The notes: generated by a model from the letters alone, not told the origin. Positions 25,972-36,214 are shown, numbered from the stretch's first letter. The stretch is 64,000 nt of DNA from Streptococcus varani (GCF_001375655.1 NZ_CTEN01000002.1:248001-312000), one strand, 5' to 3'. Numbers and translations are program-made.

Positions 25972-26640
25972 TTAAATATATTTTGAGGCCTCACGGATTG
26001 TCAGATTCGACAAGCCATTTCGATTTCGATTGAGAAAATCTTCAACCCATTCTGGATTCGTCTTGGAGTAATCCCTTAATATCCATCCCATGGCCTTATT
26101 GATAAAAAATTCAGATTGATCGAGATTATTGACTAGAATTTTTTCCAGCAATGCCGTTTTCATCCTATCTTTACGCAGGAGTTGATGGTCGATTGCAATG
26201 CGACGAAGCCAGAAATTATCATCTGTTGACCAGTCCAGCATGATTTGGTCAATTTCAGAACTGGGGAAGTTGATATTACCAATGGTGCGATCCAAACTAT
26301 CCACCGTATCCCACCAAGATTTACTAATGACCAGTTGACGGAGATTGGGAATATCATCTACCGTTAAGAATTGCTGCAAGTCACGCAAATAATCCGTAGC
26401 AAAATACTGAAATTCTCGCTCCTCTAAATTCCAAAGTTCAGAAACAAACTCCCAGTCAATCGCTTTATCCGCCTTAGACAAGCTGATAAAATCCTTGGAC
26501 AGTTGGCGCCGTTTGCTAGTTTGAATGCCTAAGAATGGAAATTGATGGCGCATATAGGCTTCCATTTGAACAGCTTGCTCAGGATTCCTTGCTTCATAAA
26601 ACCCAGCTAATGTCCGGTCTTTAAGTTCCCTTGACAGCAT
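25972..26640 (-). CDS. DNA alkylation repair protein (AlkD-like)
   Basis: A 222-residue all-helical protein of the DNA alkylation repair (AlkC/AlkD, HEAT-like) family. Characteristic segments are 'YMRHQFPFLGIQTSKRRQLSK', 'WWDTVDSLDRTIGNI', 'WLRRIAIDHQLLRK' and 'FINKAMGWILRDYSKTNPEWV'. Members are DNA glycosylases that release N3- or N7-alkylated purines. The ATG at 26640 is used; an in-frame ATG 20 codons upstream is deep inside the preceding gene. It overlaps the VOC protein gene by 20 bp, so the two are probably translationally coupled. Confidence 0.9.
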   Translation of the reverse strand: MLSRELKDRTLAGFYEARNPEQAVQMEAYMRHQFPFLGIQTSKRRQLSKDFISLSKADKAIDWEFVSELWNLEEREFQYFATDYLRDLQQFLTVDDIPNLRQLVISKSWWDTVDSLDRTIGNINFPSSEIDQIMLDWSTDDNFWLRRIAIDHQLLRKDRMKTALLEKILVNNLDQSEFFINKAMGWILRDYSKTNPEWVEDFLNRNRNGLSNLTIREASKYI

Positions 26641-26989
26641 AATAGTTCCCACTCGGAGATGCAAAATTAAAGTTCTTGAAAGGCACGTCATTGATAGCAC
26701 TAGCTGTCTTCGTCTGTTCTACAACCTTAGCATGGAGTGCCTCAATATCATCCGTTTCAAAGAGGATACTTGGCTGGTTATCCATCACTTCTGGGGACAC
26801 TTGACGGATGAATTCTTTAGTAAAAACTGTAATTGTCGTTGTGCTATCTGCATGTGACTTCATGTCAAAAGTCTCAAAGCCCATCATTTCTGATTCAGCC
26901 GTAATGACAAAACCAATAGCCTGCCAAAATCTCTTCTCAGCTGCAACATCCTCCACATAGAGCATGATGTTCATATTTTTTGAAAACAT
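26621..26989 (-). CDS. VOC (glyoxalase/bleomycin-resistance) superfamily protein
   Basis: A 122-residue single vicinal-oxygen-chelate domain protein ('NIMLYVEDVAAEKRFWQAIGF' at the start, 'SPSGNYYAVKG' at the end). Such proteins bind small hydrophobic or metal-linked ligands; the substrate cannot be inferred. ATG at 26989 with AAGGAG, 9 bp after the stop of the preceding VOC-like gene. Confidence 0.8.
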   Translation of the reverse strand: MFSKNMNIMLYVEDVAAEKRFWQAIGFVITAESEMMGFETFDMKSHADSTTTITVFTKEFIRQVSPEVMDNQPSILFETDDIEALHAKVVEQTKTASAINDVPFKNFNFASPSGNYYAVKGT

Positions 26990-26998
26990 ACTTTCTCC

Positions 26999-27439
26999 TT
27001 AGAAGTTCACTGATTCAGAAACAAATCCTGGAATGTCCGCATTGATTTGCCAGTTCATGCCAAATTTATCCGTAAAGTTGGCATAGGCTGGGCTCCAAGG
27101 TGTTTCTTGCAGTTCCAAACCAATATTTTCAGCATCAACTGTCAATTTTTCATAAAGTTCTTTTGCTTCTTGGGCAGAATCCAACTGTAGACAAGCCGTC
27201 ATATTAGTCCCAGCTACATATGGAAAATCAGGTCCATTGTCAGAGATTTGCAGGCGAATGCCGTCAATAGAGAGACAAGCATTTAAAAGTAAATCCTTCT
27301 TTTCTTCTGGTGTATTTGGGATAGCTTGACCATAAGTTGTACAAGCCAGTACCTCTGCTTGAAATACATTCTTATAAAAGTTTACTGCTTCCAGTCCATT
27401 GTTGTCTGTTACTAAATAAAGCTCAATTGCTTTGACCAT
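26999..27439 (-). CDS. VOC family protein, PhnB-like
   Basis: A 146-residue protein of the PhnB/3-demethylubiquinone-methyltransferase-like branch of the VOC fold. It starts 'IELYLVTDNNGLEAVNFYKN' and has the usual 'PWSPAYANFTDKFGMNWQIN' end, with a central 'LQISDNGPDFPYVAG' loop. No function is established for this branch in streptococci. It is the first gene of a three-gene run with the second VOC protein and the AlkD-like glycosylase; an AGAGGATTG site precedes its ATG. Confidence 0.82.
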   Translation of the reverse strand: MVKAIELYLVTDNNGLEAVNFYKNVFQAEVLACTTYGQAIPNTPEEKKDLLLNACLSIDGIRLQISDNGPDFPYVAGTNMTACLQLDSAQEAKELYEKLTVDAENIGLELQETPWSPAYANFTDKFGMNWQINADIPGFVSESVNF

Positions 27440-27498
27440 ATATCAATCCTCTTTTCTTTTGATTTCTATATAGTACTATATAGTGACTCATTCGTCAA

Positions 27499-27903
27499 TT
27501 ATGACATATTATTTTCAGTTTCCTTATGCTGACCTGTTACAAACATGGTAAAAATAGCCTTTGCTACCGCTTCATCATGCTGATTGGTAATGGTTACTTC
27601 AATAATTTTAGTGGTCCGACCATCATGGACACAGACTCCTTCGATGGTCAAACAATCATCCAAGCGACCAGCCCGCATGTAATTGATACTGGATTGCATG
27701 GTAACCGCATCGTAACCAGTTGAAATGGAGGTTACTCCAGCAATCTGATCACACATGGTAAAGAGATAACCACCGTGGGCGTTTCCGTAATAATTCAGGG
27801 AGGAAGCCACCACTTTAGAGGTCACCACCACATGACCTTTTTCAAAAACTTTGGTCTCATAGTTTTCAAAGACCCTTATTTCATGCAAATACTCTTCTGA
27901 CAT
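27499..27903 (-). CDS. PaaI-family hotdog thioesterase
   Basis: A 134-residue hotdog-fold protein. The segment 'YYGNAHGGYLFTMCDQIAGVTS' carries the family's HGG and the catalytic Asp region. Members hydrolyse acyl- or aryl-CoA thioesters; the physiological substrate here is unknown. ATG at 27903 with GGAGAAG. It stands alone between rpiA and the VOC genes. Confidence 0.85.
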   Translation of the reverse strand: MSEEYLHEIRVFENYETKVFEKGHVVVTSKVVASSLNYYGNAHGGYLFTMCDQIAGVTSISTGYDAVTMQSSINYMRAGRLDDCLTIEGVCVHDGRTTKIIEVTITNQHDEAVAKAIFTMFVTGQHKETENNMS

Positions 27904-27999
27904 ACTCTTCTCCTTTTTTTAAACAAGTATGATTATAGCACTTTTAAGAGGTTAAAGTATGAAAAAAACACCACTCACAGAGAGTCGTGTCCATTTTGC

Positions 28000-28671
28000 T
28001 TATTTTTCAATGATTTCTGGTCCTTCTGGACGACCGACAATAACCTTGGAAATGAGTCCAATAAAGAGTCCGTGCTCAACCACGCCAACCGTACGGTCTA
28101 GCTCATCAGCTAGTTTTTCTGCATCTTGAATCTTTTTCAAGTCCAAATCAATAATGTAGTTGACCTGGTCAGTGACAAAGATTTCTCCATCTTTCATACG
28201 AAAACTTGGATTGTACCCTTTGGTCTGAAACTTACGGAAGAGATTTTGGGCACCATACTGCACTACTTCAACTGGTAATTTGAAGGAGCCTAAACAGTCT
28301 ACAAGTTTGGACTCATCCACAATCCAAATGCAGTCTTTACTATTTGAAGCAACGACTTTTTCCATGAGGAGGGCACCGCCACCACCCTTGATCCCATTGA
28401 AGCTAGGATCCACTTCATCGGCACCATCGACCGTCACATCAACATAGTCTACTTCATCGATGGACTTAAGAGGAATACCAAGTTCCCGAGCCTGAGCAGT
28501 TGTTCCGCTAGAAGTCGTCACTCCAGTGATGTTTAAGCCTTCTTCCTGGATACGACGACCGATTTCTTGGACAAAATAATAGGCTGTTGAGCCCGTTCCT
28601 AGACCAACAATCATCCCATCTTTTACGAATTCAGCAGCCTTAATCCCAACTTGTTGCTTCAAATTTGTCAT
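28000..28671 (-). CDS. rpiA: Ribose-5-phosphate isomerase A
   Basis: A 223-residue RpiA with the signature segments '[17 protein letters not shown]', '[20 protein letters not shown]' and '[17 protein letters not shown]'. It interconverts ribose-5-phosphate and ribulose-5-phosphate in the pentose phosphate pathway. The ATG at 28671 follows GGAGGGAAAATC; a start 9 codons upstream is in frame but has no ribosome site. Length is normal. Confidence 0.97.
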   Translation of the reverse strand: MTNLKQQVGIKAAEFVKDGMIVGLGTGSTAYYFVQEIGRRIQEEGLNITGVTTSSGTTAQARELGIPLKSIDEVDYVDVTVDGADEVDPSFNGIKGGGGALLMEKVVASNSKDCIWIVDESKLVDCLGSFKLPVEVVQYGAQNLFRKFQTKGYNPSFRMKDGEIFVTDQVNYIIDLDLKKIQDAEKLADELDRTVGVVEHGLFIGLISKVIVGRPEGPEIIEK

Positions 28672-28777
28672 GATTTTCCCTCCACAAGATGCTAACATAG
28701 TTACAAGTTTGATTATATCAAAAATTTCATCATCTTCCCAGAAAAAGCCAAAAAAGCCTAGAAAATCTAGACTTGAC

Positions 28778-29533
28778 CTATTTAAAATTAAAGACTTTTC
28801 CTGCTAAAAAATCAGCAATATGGGGAAATAGGATATAACACTTACTAGCCACCTGTAGAGCAAAGGGTAGATTGATTTCCCGTTTCTTAGTTCCCATGGC
28901 AGCCACTATCTTCCTAGCCACTTTATCAGGCGAAATCATGAAGGCCTTGACACTCTTCTGGTAGCTGCCATCTGGATCAGCCAATTCAAAGAAACCAGTC
29001 GCTACCGGACCTGGATTGACCGTAGTCACTCCAATATTGTAGGGCATCAGTTCCAAACGAATGGTATCAGAGAAGCCTAGGGCCGCAAACTTAGTGGCTG
29101 AATATACGGACGATTTAGCTGACGCGATTTTACCGGACATGCTGACGATGTTGATGATGTGACCTGACTTGACTTTTTTCATCTCTTTCCCAACCAAGCG
29201 ACAAAGAGTCATAAGAGCAAAGAGATTAATGTCAAACATATCTCGCACTTGTTGGTCTGAGAAATTCTCAAAATCATCATAAATGGCATAGCCAGCATTG
29301 TTGACCAATACATCAATCTTGCCCAGTTCTTGATAGATCTTGGCAATCAGAGTAGCAAGCTCTTTTTCATCAGTCATATCCACTTCAAAAATAGCCTTAT
29401 TAGAATGATGTACATAGAGAGCTTCCATCTTGGAAGCATTTCTTCCGAGCAAAATCAAGAAATCATCCTTAAGCAAAGGAAGCATGGCTTGAGCGATACC
29501 ACCTGATGCACCAGTAATTAGGATATTTCTCAT
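28778..29533 (-). CDS. Short-chain dehydrogenase/reductase
   Basis: A 251-residue classical SDR: cofactor motif '[14 protein letters not shown]' at the N-terminus, 'NNAGYAIY', and the catalytic Ser/Tyr/Lys set in '[20 protein letters not shown]'. The substrate is unknown. Its start overlaps the rnz stop as ATGA, so it is translated in the miaA-hflX-rnz operon. Confidence 0.92.
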   Translation of the reverse strand: MRNILITGASGGIAQAMLPLLKDDFLILLGRNASKMEALYVHHSNKAIFEVDMTDEKELATLIAKIYQELGKIDVLVNNAGYAIYDDFENFSDQQVRDMFDINLFALMTLCRLVGKEMKKVKSGHIINIVSMSGKIASAKSSVYSATKFAALGFSDTIRLELMPYNIGVTTVNPGPVATGFFELADPDGSYQKSVKAFMISPDKVARKIVAAMGTKKREINLPFALQVASKCYILFPHIADFLAGKVFNFK

Positions 29534-30459
29534 ACCTCTACCTCTTCTAAATCGTTAACGAGATAGACCATTTCAAAAAGATTCGCTGCATCACGGCGTA
29601 GCTGACTGACATCTTTCGCTAGGAAGCGAGGGCTAATATGATTCAAAAGCAAGCGTTTAGCTCCGGCATCTTTGGCCACTTGAGCTGCCTCCATATTGGT
29701 AGAATGCCCGTGTTTGCGGGCCATTGCTTCGTCACCTTTTCCATAGGTCGATTCGTGAATGAGAACATCTGCATTAACTGCCAAGCGCACACTAGCGTGG
29801 CATTTTCGGGTGTCCCCTAAAATCGTCACTACCTTCCCTGGACGAGGTGGTGACAGGTAATCATCGGCAATGATTTCTGTCCCATCATCCAGGGTTACAT
29901 TTTCTCCGTTTTTGATTTTTCCAAAGAGAGGTCCAAAAGGCAAACCTGCCGCCTTCAACTTGTCAGCATCCAAGCTGCCTTCCAAATCTTTTTGCATCAC
30001 CCGGAAACCCACACAGAAAGTGGTATGGTCTAGTTTCTCTGCGTAGACCGTAAACTTGTCATTTTCAAAGATAGTGCCCAAGGATTTTTCATCAAACTCA
30101 TAAAAATGGATGCGATAGGGCAGACGCGTTCCAGAAACCTTGAGGCTGGTCAAGACAAAAGCCTTAATCCCAACTGGCCCATATATATCAATATCCGTTT
30201 GTTCCTCGCTAGACTGAAAAGAACGACTAGAAAGAAAACCAGGCAAGCCAAAAATGTGGTCACCATGCAGATGGGTAATGAAGATTTTAGAAATCTTACG
30301 AGGGCGGATGGCCGTCTCTAAAATTTGATTTTGCGTCCCTTCTCCACAATCAAAAAGCCAGATTTCATTGAGTTCATCTAGCAACTTGAGCGCCAATGAA
30401 GAAACATTGCGGGACTTGGATGGCTGACCTGCCCCAGTCCCTAAAAATTGAATAAACAT
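29530..30459 (-). CDS. rnz: Ribonuclease Z
   Basis: A 309-residue metallo-beta-lactamase-fold nuclease with the zinc motif '[17 protein letters not shown]' and the later His residues in '[18 protein letters not shown]' and 'LLNHISPRF'. It removes the 3' trailer from tRNA precursors, chiefly those lacking encoded CCA. ATG at 30459 with AGGAGAATT. Member of the miaA-hflX operon, whose first and fourth products both act on tRNA. Confidence 0.96.
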   Translation of the reverse strand: MFIQFLGTGAGQPSKSRNVSSLALKLLDELNEIWLFDCGEGTQNQILETAIRPRKISKIFITHLHGDHIFGLPGFLSSRSFQSSEEQTDIDIYGPVGIKAFVLTSLKVSGTRLPYRIHFYEFDEKSLGTIFENDKFTVYAEKLDHTTFCVGFRVMQKDLEGSLDADKLKAAGLPFGPLFGKIKNGENVTLDDGTEIIADDYLSPPRPGKVVTILGDTRKCHASVRLAVNADVLIHESTYGKGDEAMARKHGHSTNMEAAQVAKDAGAKRLLLNHISPRFLAKDVSQLRRDAANLFEMVYLVNDLEEVEV

Positions 30460-30479
30460 AATTCTCCTATCCTATTCTC

Positions 30480-31109
30480 TTACATAGAAATATAGATTAC
30501 AGCTTCTCTACCAGACCAACTATAATAGGTTTGATCTGAGTAGTTTGCAGCAGCTTCCAGCACTTCCTCCTGATTTAGACCAGAAATTTTCATCCACTCT
30601 TTGGATTGAGCGACTTGCGTCAAGAGATAATCCGACTCTTGCTCTTGCCAGACTTGCTGAGACAAGGCTATTTCCTTCATAAAGATCTTTCCCTTATCCA
30701 GAAATACCATATAATGGGGAAAGACTTGGGCAATTTCAAAGAACAAACTGGCTGTCATTTGCTCAGGATACTGTGAAAAGACTTGTGCCAAACCAGTCTC
30801 ATCCAGATAGGCAAAACCAAAGGACTTGCCAGAGAGATTGAGACGAACGAAAGGTTTTTCTTCCACGAAGGAAGGTTCTTCTTTAAAGAGGTGCAATTCC
30901 TTTGAGAGTTGAAAATAATAATCCGTCGCAGCTTGAGGGCCTTGTTTTTGATAGATTTCTGCAAAATACGCATTGATAACGGATGGTGGTGGCGTAATAA
31001 AATCAAATTGTTGTTGCGCTGTCATCGGCGATAGGATATTCTCTAAATAAACCTTATCCAAACTTGTAAAACCACCATATTTAAGAGCTAAGTCCAAGAA
31101 GTCCATCAT
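30480..31109 (-). CDS. Conserved hypothetical protein in the hflX-rnz operon
   Basis: A 209-residue protein I cannot assign to a functional family. It is soluble, acidic, without signal peptide or membrane helix, and rich in aromatic residues ('FDFITPPPSVINAYFAEIYQ', 'YSDQTYYSWSGREAVIYI'). The ATG at 31109 overlaps the hflX stop as ATGA; this is better supported than the start 7 codons upstream. The same gene sits between hflX and rnz in related streptococci, which suggests a conserved but undefined role. Confidence 0.8.
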   Translation of the reverse strand: MMDFLDLALKYGGFTSLDKVYLENILSPMTAQQQFDFITPPPSVINAYFAEIYQKQGPQAATDYYFQLSKELHLFKEEPSFVEEKPFVRLNLSGKSFGFAYLDETGLAQVFSQYPEQMTASLFFEIAQVFPHYMVFLDKGKIFMKEIALSQQVWQEQESDYLLTQVAQSKEWMKISGLNQEEVLEAAANYSDQTYYSWSGREAVIYISM

Positions 31110-32344
31110 AAAAATTCTTCCAACTTCCACTTGTTATTTTCAGCGATATAACCAGATAAAATTTCCATGTCCTCCTCATATTCTCTTTTTTCAACTAGGC
31201 AAATGCTAGCCAAATCATGTAGCTTATAGGATTGAGAGATAGGGACTTTGATTTCAAAAGGTTTAAACATGGTTTTGATTTTGGCTAAGACCATCATCTG
31301 AATATGGGCACGCGCCTTTTCATCTTTGGCTGAAATCATGACATGAGGAAATTGCGTCGGGTGGAAATCTTCTCCAACCATGTCCAGTTTATTGTAGATA
31401 GCCAGACGGGGAATGTCCAGCATCTTGAGGTCTGATAAAATGTCCAAGACAACCTCTTCTTGCTCAGCGTGATTGGGATCCGATGCATCGATAACATGGA
31501 GCAAGAGATCCACATTCATCGATTCTTCTAAGGTTGATTTAAAGGCTGAAATGAGCTCAGTAGGTAGGTCTTGAATAAAACCGACTGTATCCGTTAAGGT
31601 CACTTGAAACTTATCCGCCAAATGAATCTGCTTGGTCGTGGCATCAAGTGTTGCAAAGAGTTCATCTGCTTCATACTGTTCTTTGTCGGTCATGGCGTTC
31701 ATGATGGTCGATTTGCCCGCATTGGTATAACCAATCAAGCCAATCTTAAAGACGCCTGATTGGATACGACGTTCGCGGACCGTCGCCCGATTTTTCTCAA
31801 CGATTTTCAACTGACGCTCGATTTCATGAATTTGATTGCGGACCGCCCGTCGATTCAACTCCAACTGACTTTCACCCGGACCACGAGAACCGATACCACC
31901 TGCCTGACGGCTGAGCATGATTCCTTGCCCTACCAAGCGGGGCAACATGTATTTGAGCTGGGCAAGATGAACCTGGAGTTTCCCTTCATGACTGCGAGCT
32001 CGCATGGCAAAGATATCCAAAATCAACTGCATACGGTCGATGACCTTAACGCCCAAAATAGATTCCAAGTTGGCATTTTGACGAGCTGTTAAGCGATTGT
32101 TAACGATAACCGAATCAATTTCATCGGCTTCTACCATAAGGGCAATTTCATCCAGCTTGCCAGACCCGATAAAGGTCTTGGAATCATATTTTTCCCTTTT
32201 CTGTGTGTAGATTCCCTTGACCAAAGCACCGGCGGTTTTTGCAAGGCTAGCTAGCTCCTCCATGGACATATCAAAATTGTCCATATTTTGCAATTCCACA
32301 CCAACCAAGAGAACTTTTTCTTCTGTTTTTTTTGTTTCAATCAT
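31106..32344 (-). CDS. hflX: GTPase HflX
   Basis: A 412-residue HflX: N-terminal domain with 'GSGKLDEIA', the conserved linker '[18 protein letters not shown]', then the G domain with '[15 protein letters not shown]' (G1), '[10 protein letters not shown]' (G3) and 'YNKLD' (G4). HflX binds the 50S subunit and splits stalled or heat-damaged ribosomes. The ATG at 32344 with GGAAGGA is chosen over one 24 codons upstream. It overlaps the miaA stop by 8 bp. Confidence 0.95.
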   Translation of the reverse strand: MIETKKTEEKVLLVGVELQNMDNFDMSMEELASLAKTAGALVKGIYTQKREKYDSKTFIGSGKLDEIALMVEADEIDSVIVNNRLTARQNANLESILGVKVIDRMQLILDIFAMRARSHEGKLQVHLAQLKYMLPRLVGQGIMLSRQAGGIGSRGPGESQLELNRRAVRNQIHEIERQLKIVEKNRATVRERRIQSGVFKIGLIGYTNAGKSTIMNAMTDKEQYEADELFATLDATTKQIHLADKFQVTLTDTVGFIQDLPTELISAFKSTLEESMNVDLLLHVIDASDPNHAEQEEVVLDILSDLKMLDIPRLAIYNKLDMVGEDFHPTQFPHVMISAKDEKARAHIQMMVLAKIKTMFKPFEIKVPISQSYKLHDLASICLVEKREYEEDMEILSGYIAENNKWKLEEFL

Positions 32345-33221
32345 GTAAAAATCCTTCCACTTGTGCGAAAATTTTCTCTTTGAAATCTGACTCAGAAACT
32401 GTGTAAAATTCAACATTCATGCGGTTTCGGAACCAGGTCAATTGCCGCTTAGCAAAACGCCGTGAATTTTGTTTGACCTTGTCGACAGCCTCGTCCAAGC
32501 TGATTTCTCCAGCGAAGTAGGGGTAAAACTCCTTGTAGCCAATGCCCATACTAGCCTGCGATTGGGGATAGGTTTGGTAAAGCCATTCCACTTCAACCAA
32601 GAGACCTGCCTCCATCATCAAATCGACCCGCTTGTTGATGCGGTCATAGAGCTGCTCCCGCTCATCCGTTAAGCCAATGATAAAGACATCGTAATCCTGA
32701 TCCTGATTGGTTAAGTCTTGTCCAAACTGGTGCAACTCCAAGGCACGAATGGCTCGTCTACGATTGATTTGTGGAATAGCAATTCCATTTTCTTCTACCG
32801 CTTGATAGAGTTTTTCTTGAGACCACGTTTCCAATTGGCTACGATAGGCTAAGAGAGCTTCCTGATCTACATTACCACCAAGATGATAACCCTCAAGCAA
32901 ACTTTGCAGATAGAGTCCTGTCCCTCCCACAATGATAGGAAGATACCCCCGTTCAGTAATGTCTTCTATTTTTTTTCTAGCTTCCTGAACAAAATCAAAG
33001 GCTGAATACCCGTCTTGGACAGAACAAACATCAATCAGATGATGAACTGCTTGTTCTTGTTCTTCCTGATTGACTTTTGCGGTTCCAATATTGAGTTCTT
33101 GGTAAACTTGTTGGCTGTCACCTGAAATAATTTCCCCTTGAAATCTCTGGACTAGTTCAATACCCAATGCAGATTTTCCCACTGCAGTTGGACCAAGCAC
33201 TACAATAATTTTTCTTTTCAT
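32337..33221 (-). CDS. miaA: tRNA dimethylallyltransferase MiaA
   Basis: A 294-residue MiaA with P-loop '[13 protein letters not shown]', '[18 protein letters not shown]' and '[14 protein letters not shown]'. It adds a dimethylallyl group to A37 of tRNAs reading UNN codons. ATG at 33221 with AAGGAAA; the start 8 codons upstream lacks one. First gene of the operon miaA-hflX-hypothetical-rnz-SDR, joined by short overlaps. Confidence 0.96.
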   Translation of the reverse strand: MKRKIIVVLGPTAVGKSALGIELVQRFQGEIISGDSQQVYQELNIGTAKVNQEEQEQAVHHLIDVCSVQDGYSAFDFVQEARKKIEDITERGYLPIIVGGTGLYLQSLLEGYHLGGNVDQEALLAYRSQLETWSQEKLYQAVEENGIAIPQINRRRAIRALELHQFGQDLTNQDQDYDVFIIGLTDEREQLYDRINKRVDLMMEAGLLVEVEWLYQTYPQSQASMGIGYKEFYPYFAGEISLDEAVDKVKQNSRRFAKRQLTWFRNRMNVEFYTVSESDFKEKIFAQVEGFLHD

Positions 33222-33367
33222 CTTTTTTCCTTGAAAATTTCTCATTTTTTCGATAGTATTATTATAACATAAGAAAAATGAATTGGACCTTTAGACTAGT
33301 TATTGGAGATTTGATTCATTGACCGTATACTTGGCATATGCCCCTATTTGAAAGAAAGGATATTACT

Positions 33368-33538
33368 ATGGCTAAACAATTTGGAAAAGGTTTCTTGGCT
33401 GGCGTTGTTTCAACAGTAGCTGCTACTGCAGGTGCACTCTTTGCAGTAAAAAAAGTTATCATTGAACCAGAAGAAAAGAAAGAAGCTTTCATCGAAGAAA
33501 ATCGCAAGAAAGCTGCACGTCGTCGTGTAACACGCTAA
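33368..33538 (+). CDS. DUF3042 family small protein
   Basis: A 56-residue protein from the ATG at 33368 (GAAAGGA upstream; the frame opens 10 codons earlier). It has one N-terminal hydrophobic helix 'FLAGVVSTVAATAGALFAVK' and a charged, Lys/Arg-rich C-terminal tail ending 'AARRRVTR'. This is the usual form of DUF3042, a conserved small membrane protein of lactobacilli and streptococci of unknown function. A strong terminator follows. Confidence 0.88.
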   Translation: MAKQFGKGFLAGVVSTVAATAGALFAVKKVIIEPEEKKEAFIEENRKKAARRRVTR

Positions 33539-33544
33539 TCCCAT

Positions 33545-33583
33545 AAAAACTCCCTGAGGCTAAACTGCTTCAGGGAGTTTTTG
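33545..33583 (+). terminator. Terminator of the DUF3042 gene
   Basis: AAAACTCCCTGA (33546-33557) pairs with TCAGGGAGTTTT (33570-33581), with T-rich tails on both sides, so it can act in both directions. Confidence 0.88.
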
Positions 33584-33604
33584 TATCGAATTTCATAAGC
33601 TCCT

Positions 33605-33949
33605 TCATCTTCTAGAGCTAATTTTCCTAAAAATCATGGAAAAAGACACGGTTAGTGCAAAGACTATCAACGAAGCATAAAGATAAATAAGGGCGCTATC
33701 GTTATAGATGACATAGATAGCAATCAATGCAGTGACCAGATGAACGATTAGATAAGAAATTAGACTGCTTCTCGATTTGAGACTACTTCCTTGGAAAATA
33801 GGATAGAATACCAGGGCAAACAAGGCAAAGAGAATGGATTTTGTAGTAGTATCTAAAAAAACATCCACTTGAATAAGAGCAAGTGGCAGAATGAAATGAA
33901 TCGCAATTGGACTAGCAATGACCCATTTCTCAAACCTAGAAAATTGCAT
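33605..33949 (-). CDS. Small hypothetical membrane protein
   Basis: A 114-residue protein with about four hydrophobic helices ('VIASPIAIHFILPLALIQV', 'ILFALFALVFYPIFQ', 'YLIVHLVTALIAIYVIY', 'YLYASLIVFALTVSFSMIF') and a basic C-terminus 'RKISSRR'. I do not recognise a family. ATG at 33949 with GGGAGAAATACT supports translation. It lies between DUF3042 and the MFS gene. Confidence 0.65.
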   Translation of the reverse strand: MQFSRFEKWVIASPIAIHFILPLALIQVDVFLDTTTKSILFALFALVFYPIFQGSSLKSRSSLISYLIVHLVTALIAIYVIYNDSALIYLYASLIVFALTVSFSMIFRKISSRR

Positions 33950-34058
33950 AGTATTTCTCCCTTCTTTAGAAAAATGTGCAAGCAGGACTTCTTTTACCTA
34001 TATTTTACTACTTTTTCTCCTTTATACAAAAAGAAAAACCAAGATTTTTTTCTTGGTC

Positions 34059-35240
34059 CTAAATAATAATATCTTCTTTTTCAATAGCAAAAATTGTTAG
34101 AATCATAAGTAGAGTGACAGCGATCAAAGAAAAGATGAAGAGCTCCCAACTGCCAGTAAGGGAGAAACTATAGCCCAGTAAAACTGGACCTACTGAGGCA
34201 AGAAGATAACCACCGGACTGCACCATTCCAGAAAGGCGAGCTGTAGCTTGACCATCGCTGGTTTTGAGGGTAAAACTAAGCATCATATAAGGGAAGAGGG
34301 CGCTGATTGGTAAGCCAAGCATGGCACTGATAAGCACCCAAGTTACAAAAGAAGAGGGTTGAAAAAGCATCCAGATAAAGCCAGTAATAAGAAGCAAGGA
34401 GAGGGCAGACATAAAGGAAGCTCTCTGTTTATTATTCAGACGAGATATAATAGTCGGTATAAACAGAGAAATGGGAATACTAAGCATACTAAAGGTTCCG
34501 GCTATCAGCCCCCCTTCTGCTTTTGAGAGTCCAGCAGTCTGAGCAATCGTTGGTAACCAAGTCATAACCGTATAAAAAAGAGTGGATTGCAAACCACTAA
34601 AAAGTAGAAAGGCAAGGGCTGCTTTATTTTTCCAAAGTGACGTTTGCTGATTCTCTTTTACCTTTTCTTGGATAGGATGATGATAAGACCAATTTGGCAA
34701 CCACACAAGGGCTGTCACTGTCACCAATATACTCAAGAAAATGATGAGACTCTGCCAAGAAGTTGCTACCACAATAGGAACAGCAATCATGGAACCGACT
34801 GTACTTGCAATCCCCATCATAGTGATATAGATAGTCGTATAAGTTCCAACTTTCAAGGGAAAATGAACAGAAACTAGACTGGGTAGGAGGACATTGATAG
34901 CTGCAATAGCCACTCCTATCAATAAGGTCCCTAGATATAGTCCGGCCAGATTGGTAATCCGTATAAAAGAACCAAGGGCCATGATAATCAAAGCTAAGCC
35001 AAGGAACCTTTCTAATCCAAATCGAGCTGCCCATCGCGGAGCTAGATTAGAAAAAATGGCAAACATAATGAGTGGTAAAGATGTTAGAATACCTAAGTCA
35101 CTAACCGGAACATCCAAACCTGCTGCAACATCCGTCAAAACAGCCGGAATAGCCGTAAAAGGGACCCGCATAACGGCTCCCATCATCATAATTCCAATCA
35201 ATAAAATGAGTGATTTTTTCTTATTTTTCTTGTTTTGCAT
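34059..35240 (-). CDS. MFS transporter, CynX/NimT (cyanate permease-like) family
   Basis: A 393-residue integral membrane protein with about 12 helices and MFS-like loops ('PRWAARFGLERFLGLALII'). The closest family by feel is CynX/NimT, which includes cyanate and 2-nitroimidazole transporters; the substrate cannot be assigned. The start at 35240 ('MQNKKNKKKS') has no ribosome site. Instead TATACT lies only 6 nt upstream, suggesting a leaderless message. Confidence 0.85.
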   Translation of the reverse strand: MQNKKNKKKSLILLIGIMMMGAVMRVPFTAIPAVLTDVAAGLDVPVSDLGILTSLPLIMFAIFSNLAPRWAARFGLERFLGLALIIMALGSFIRITNLAGLYLGTLLIGVAIAAINVLLPSLVSVHFPLKVGTYTTIYITMMGIASTVGSMIAVPIVVATSWQSLIIFLSILVTVTALVWLPNWSYHHPIQEKVKENQQTSLWKNKAALAFLLFSGLQSTLFYTVMTWLPTIAQTAGLSKAEGGLIAGTFSMLSIPISLFIPTIISRLNNKQRASFMSALSLLLITGFIWMLFQPSSFVTWVLISAMLGLPISALFPYMMLSFTLKTSDGQATARLSGMVQSGGYLLASVGPVLLGYSFSLTGSWELFIFSLIAVTLLMILTIFAIEKEDIII

Positions 35241-35246
35241 AGGAAT

Positions 35247-35255
35247 AGTATAGCA
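35247..35255 (-). promoter_or_regulatory. Extended -10 promoter directly abutting the MFS start codon
   Basis: TGCTATACT (35247-35255 on the minus strand) is an extended -10 element; the -10 box ends 6 nt before the ATG at 35240. Transcription would begin at or next to the start codon. No good -35 box is seen. Confidence 0.55.
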
Positions 35256-35370
35256 CAAAGTTTGAGAATCAGATAGAGATTTTACGAATTAGTTAGGCTA
35301 TCTTTTCATTTCCTCTTATTTCTTAATTAATATCCTAAAGTTATCGTCTGGTAGTTACTTTTCATTTCTC

Positions 35371-36105
35371 CTATATTATCTCCTCTTCCCTTATTCCCTT
35401 TTCCTCCAAAATCTCCTGGATGCGGTCAAATTTAAGGCGAAAGTGTTCCAGTTTGTGACCATCCGAGCCAATGGAATACTTGTGGCAACCCAATTCTTTG
35501 ACCAAATCAATGGCATAGAGGTAGAGATGTTCATGATGATAGAGGTACATGGACTTGCTATTGAGTTCAAAGGCTAAATCATGGTCAATCATTTTTTGGA
35601 AAATACGACGTAATTGGTCTTCGTAGGTCTTCAGTTCCTCAACCGACACCTCAAAAAGTCTGAAACCATAATCAAAATGAGCTAAAACATCTGCATCTAC
35701 ACGGCCAATCGCATATTCCAACTTGTCCAAGTATTCCTGCATAATAGCCTGCTTATCCATATCCGCTACTTCTTCATCTAAATAATCATTGATGCCGTTG
35801 TGGTGCACAGACAAGAGTTTGAGGTCATAATCTTTATCTGCCAAGTAGCTGATGATATCTGCTTCTCGCGGTTGGTAATAGCCTATTTCAATACCTTTTT
35901 TGACGCGGTTGCCATATTTTTCATTTAACTTGGCTATTTCAGCAGAATAAGCTTCATAATCTGGCACATCATCCTGTTGACTGTAGGGATTAGACACGTC
36001 GTAATGTTCTGTTGTTACAATTTCCCCATCAAAAGAATCTAAGTATTCTTGAAAATCTGCATCTGAATCATAAGAAAAATGAGTGTGTAAATGATTGTCA
36101 CGCAT
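35371..36105 (-). CDS. PHP-domain histidinol-phosphatase family protein (HisK/HisJ-like)
   Basis: A 244-residue PHP phosphoesterase: metal-binding 'DNHLHTHFSYDSDA' at the N-terminus, 'VTTEHYD', 'LKLLSVHHNG' and 'HFDYGFR' and 'SIGSDGHK' later. Members dephosphorylate histidinol-phosphate or other small phosphates. No other his genes are in the window, so the physiological substrate is open. Confidence 0.88.
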   Translation of the reverse strand: MRDNHLHTHFSYDSDADFQEYLDSFDGEIVTTEHYDVSNPYSQQDDVPDYEAYSAEIAKLNEKYGNRVKKGIEIGYYQPREADIISYLADKDYDLKLLSVHHNGINDYLDEEVADMDKQAIMQEYLDKLEYAIGRVDADVLAHFDYGFRLFEVSVEELKTYEDQLRRIFQKMIDHDLAFELNSKSMYLYHHEHLYLYAIDLVKELGCHKYSIGSDGHKLEHFRLKFDRIQEILEEKGIREEEII

Positions 36106-36197
36106 GGTTTTACCAGTCTCTTTCTATATTTTCTATTATTCTATCAAAACCACTCATAAAAGGAAAGTGCTTGCACATCATCCTCAGAAGCAAATCA

Positions 36198-36214
36198 TAT
36201 AGTTTTAAACTATA
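36198..36214. promoter_or_regulatory. MET box (MtaR/MetR operator)
   Basis: TATAGTTTTAAACTATA is an exact match to the 17-bp palindromic consensus described for LysR-type methionine regulators in streptococci. It lies 82 bp upstream of the MetE-like gene, in an activator position ahead of a weak promoter (TACAAT at about 36259). Confidence 0.8.

Noticed and set aside
33316..33507. Minus-strand frame opposite the DUF3042 gene
   Set aside because: It is the antisense shadow of a well-supported small gene with its own ribosome site and terminator.
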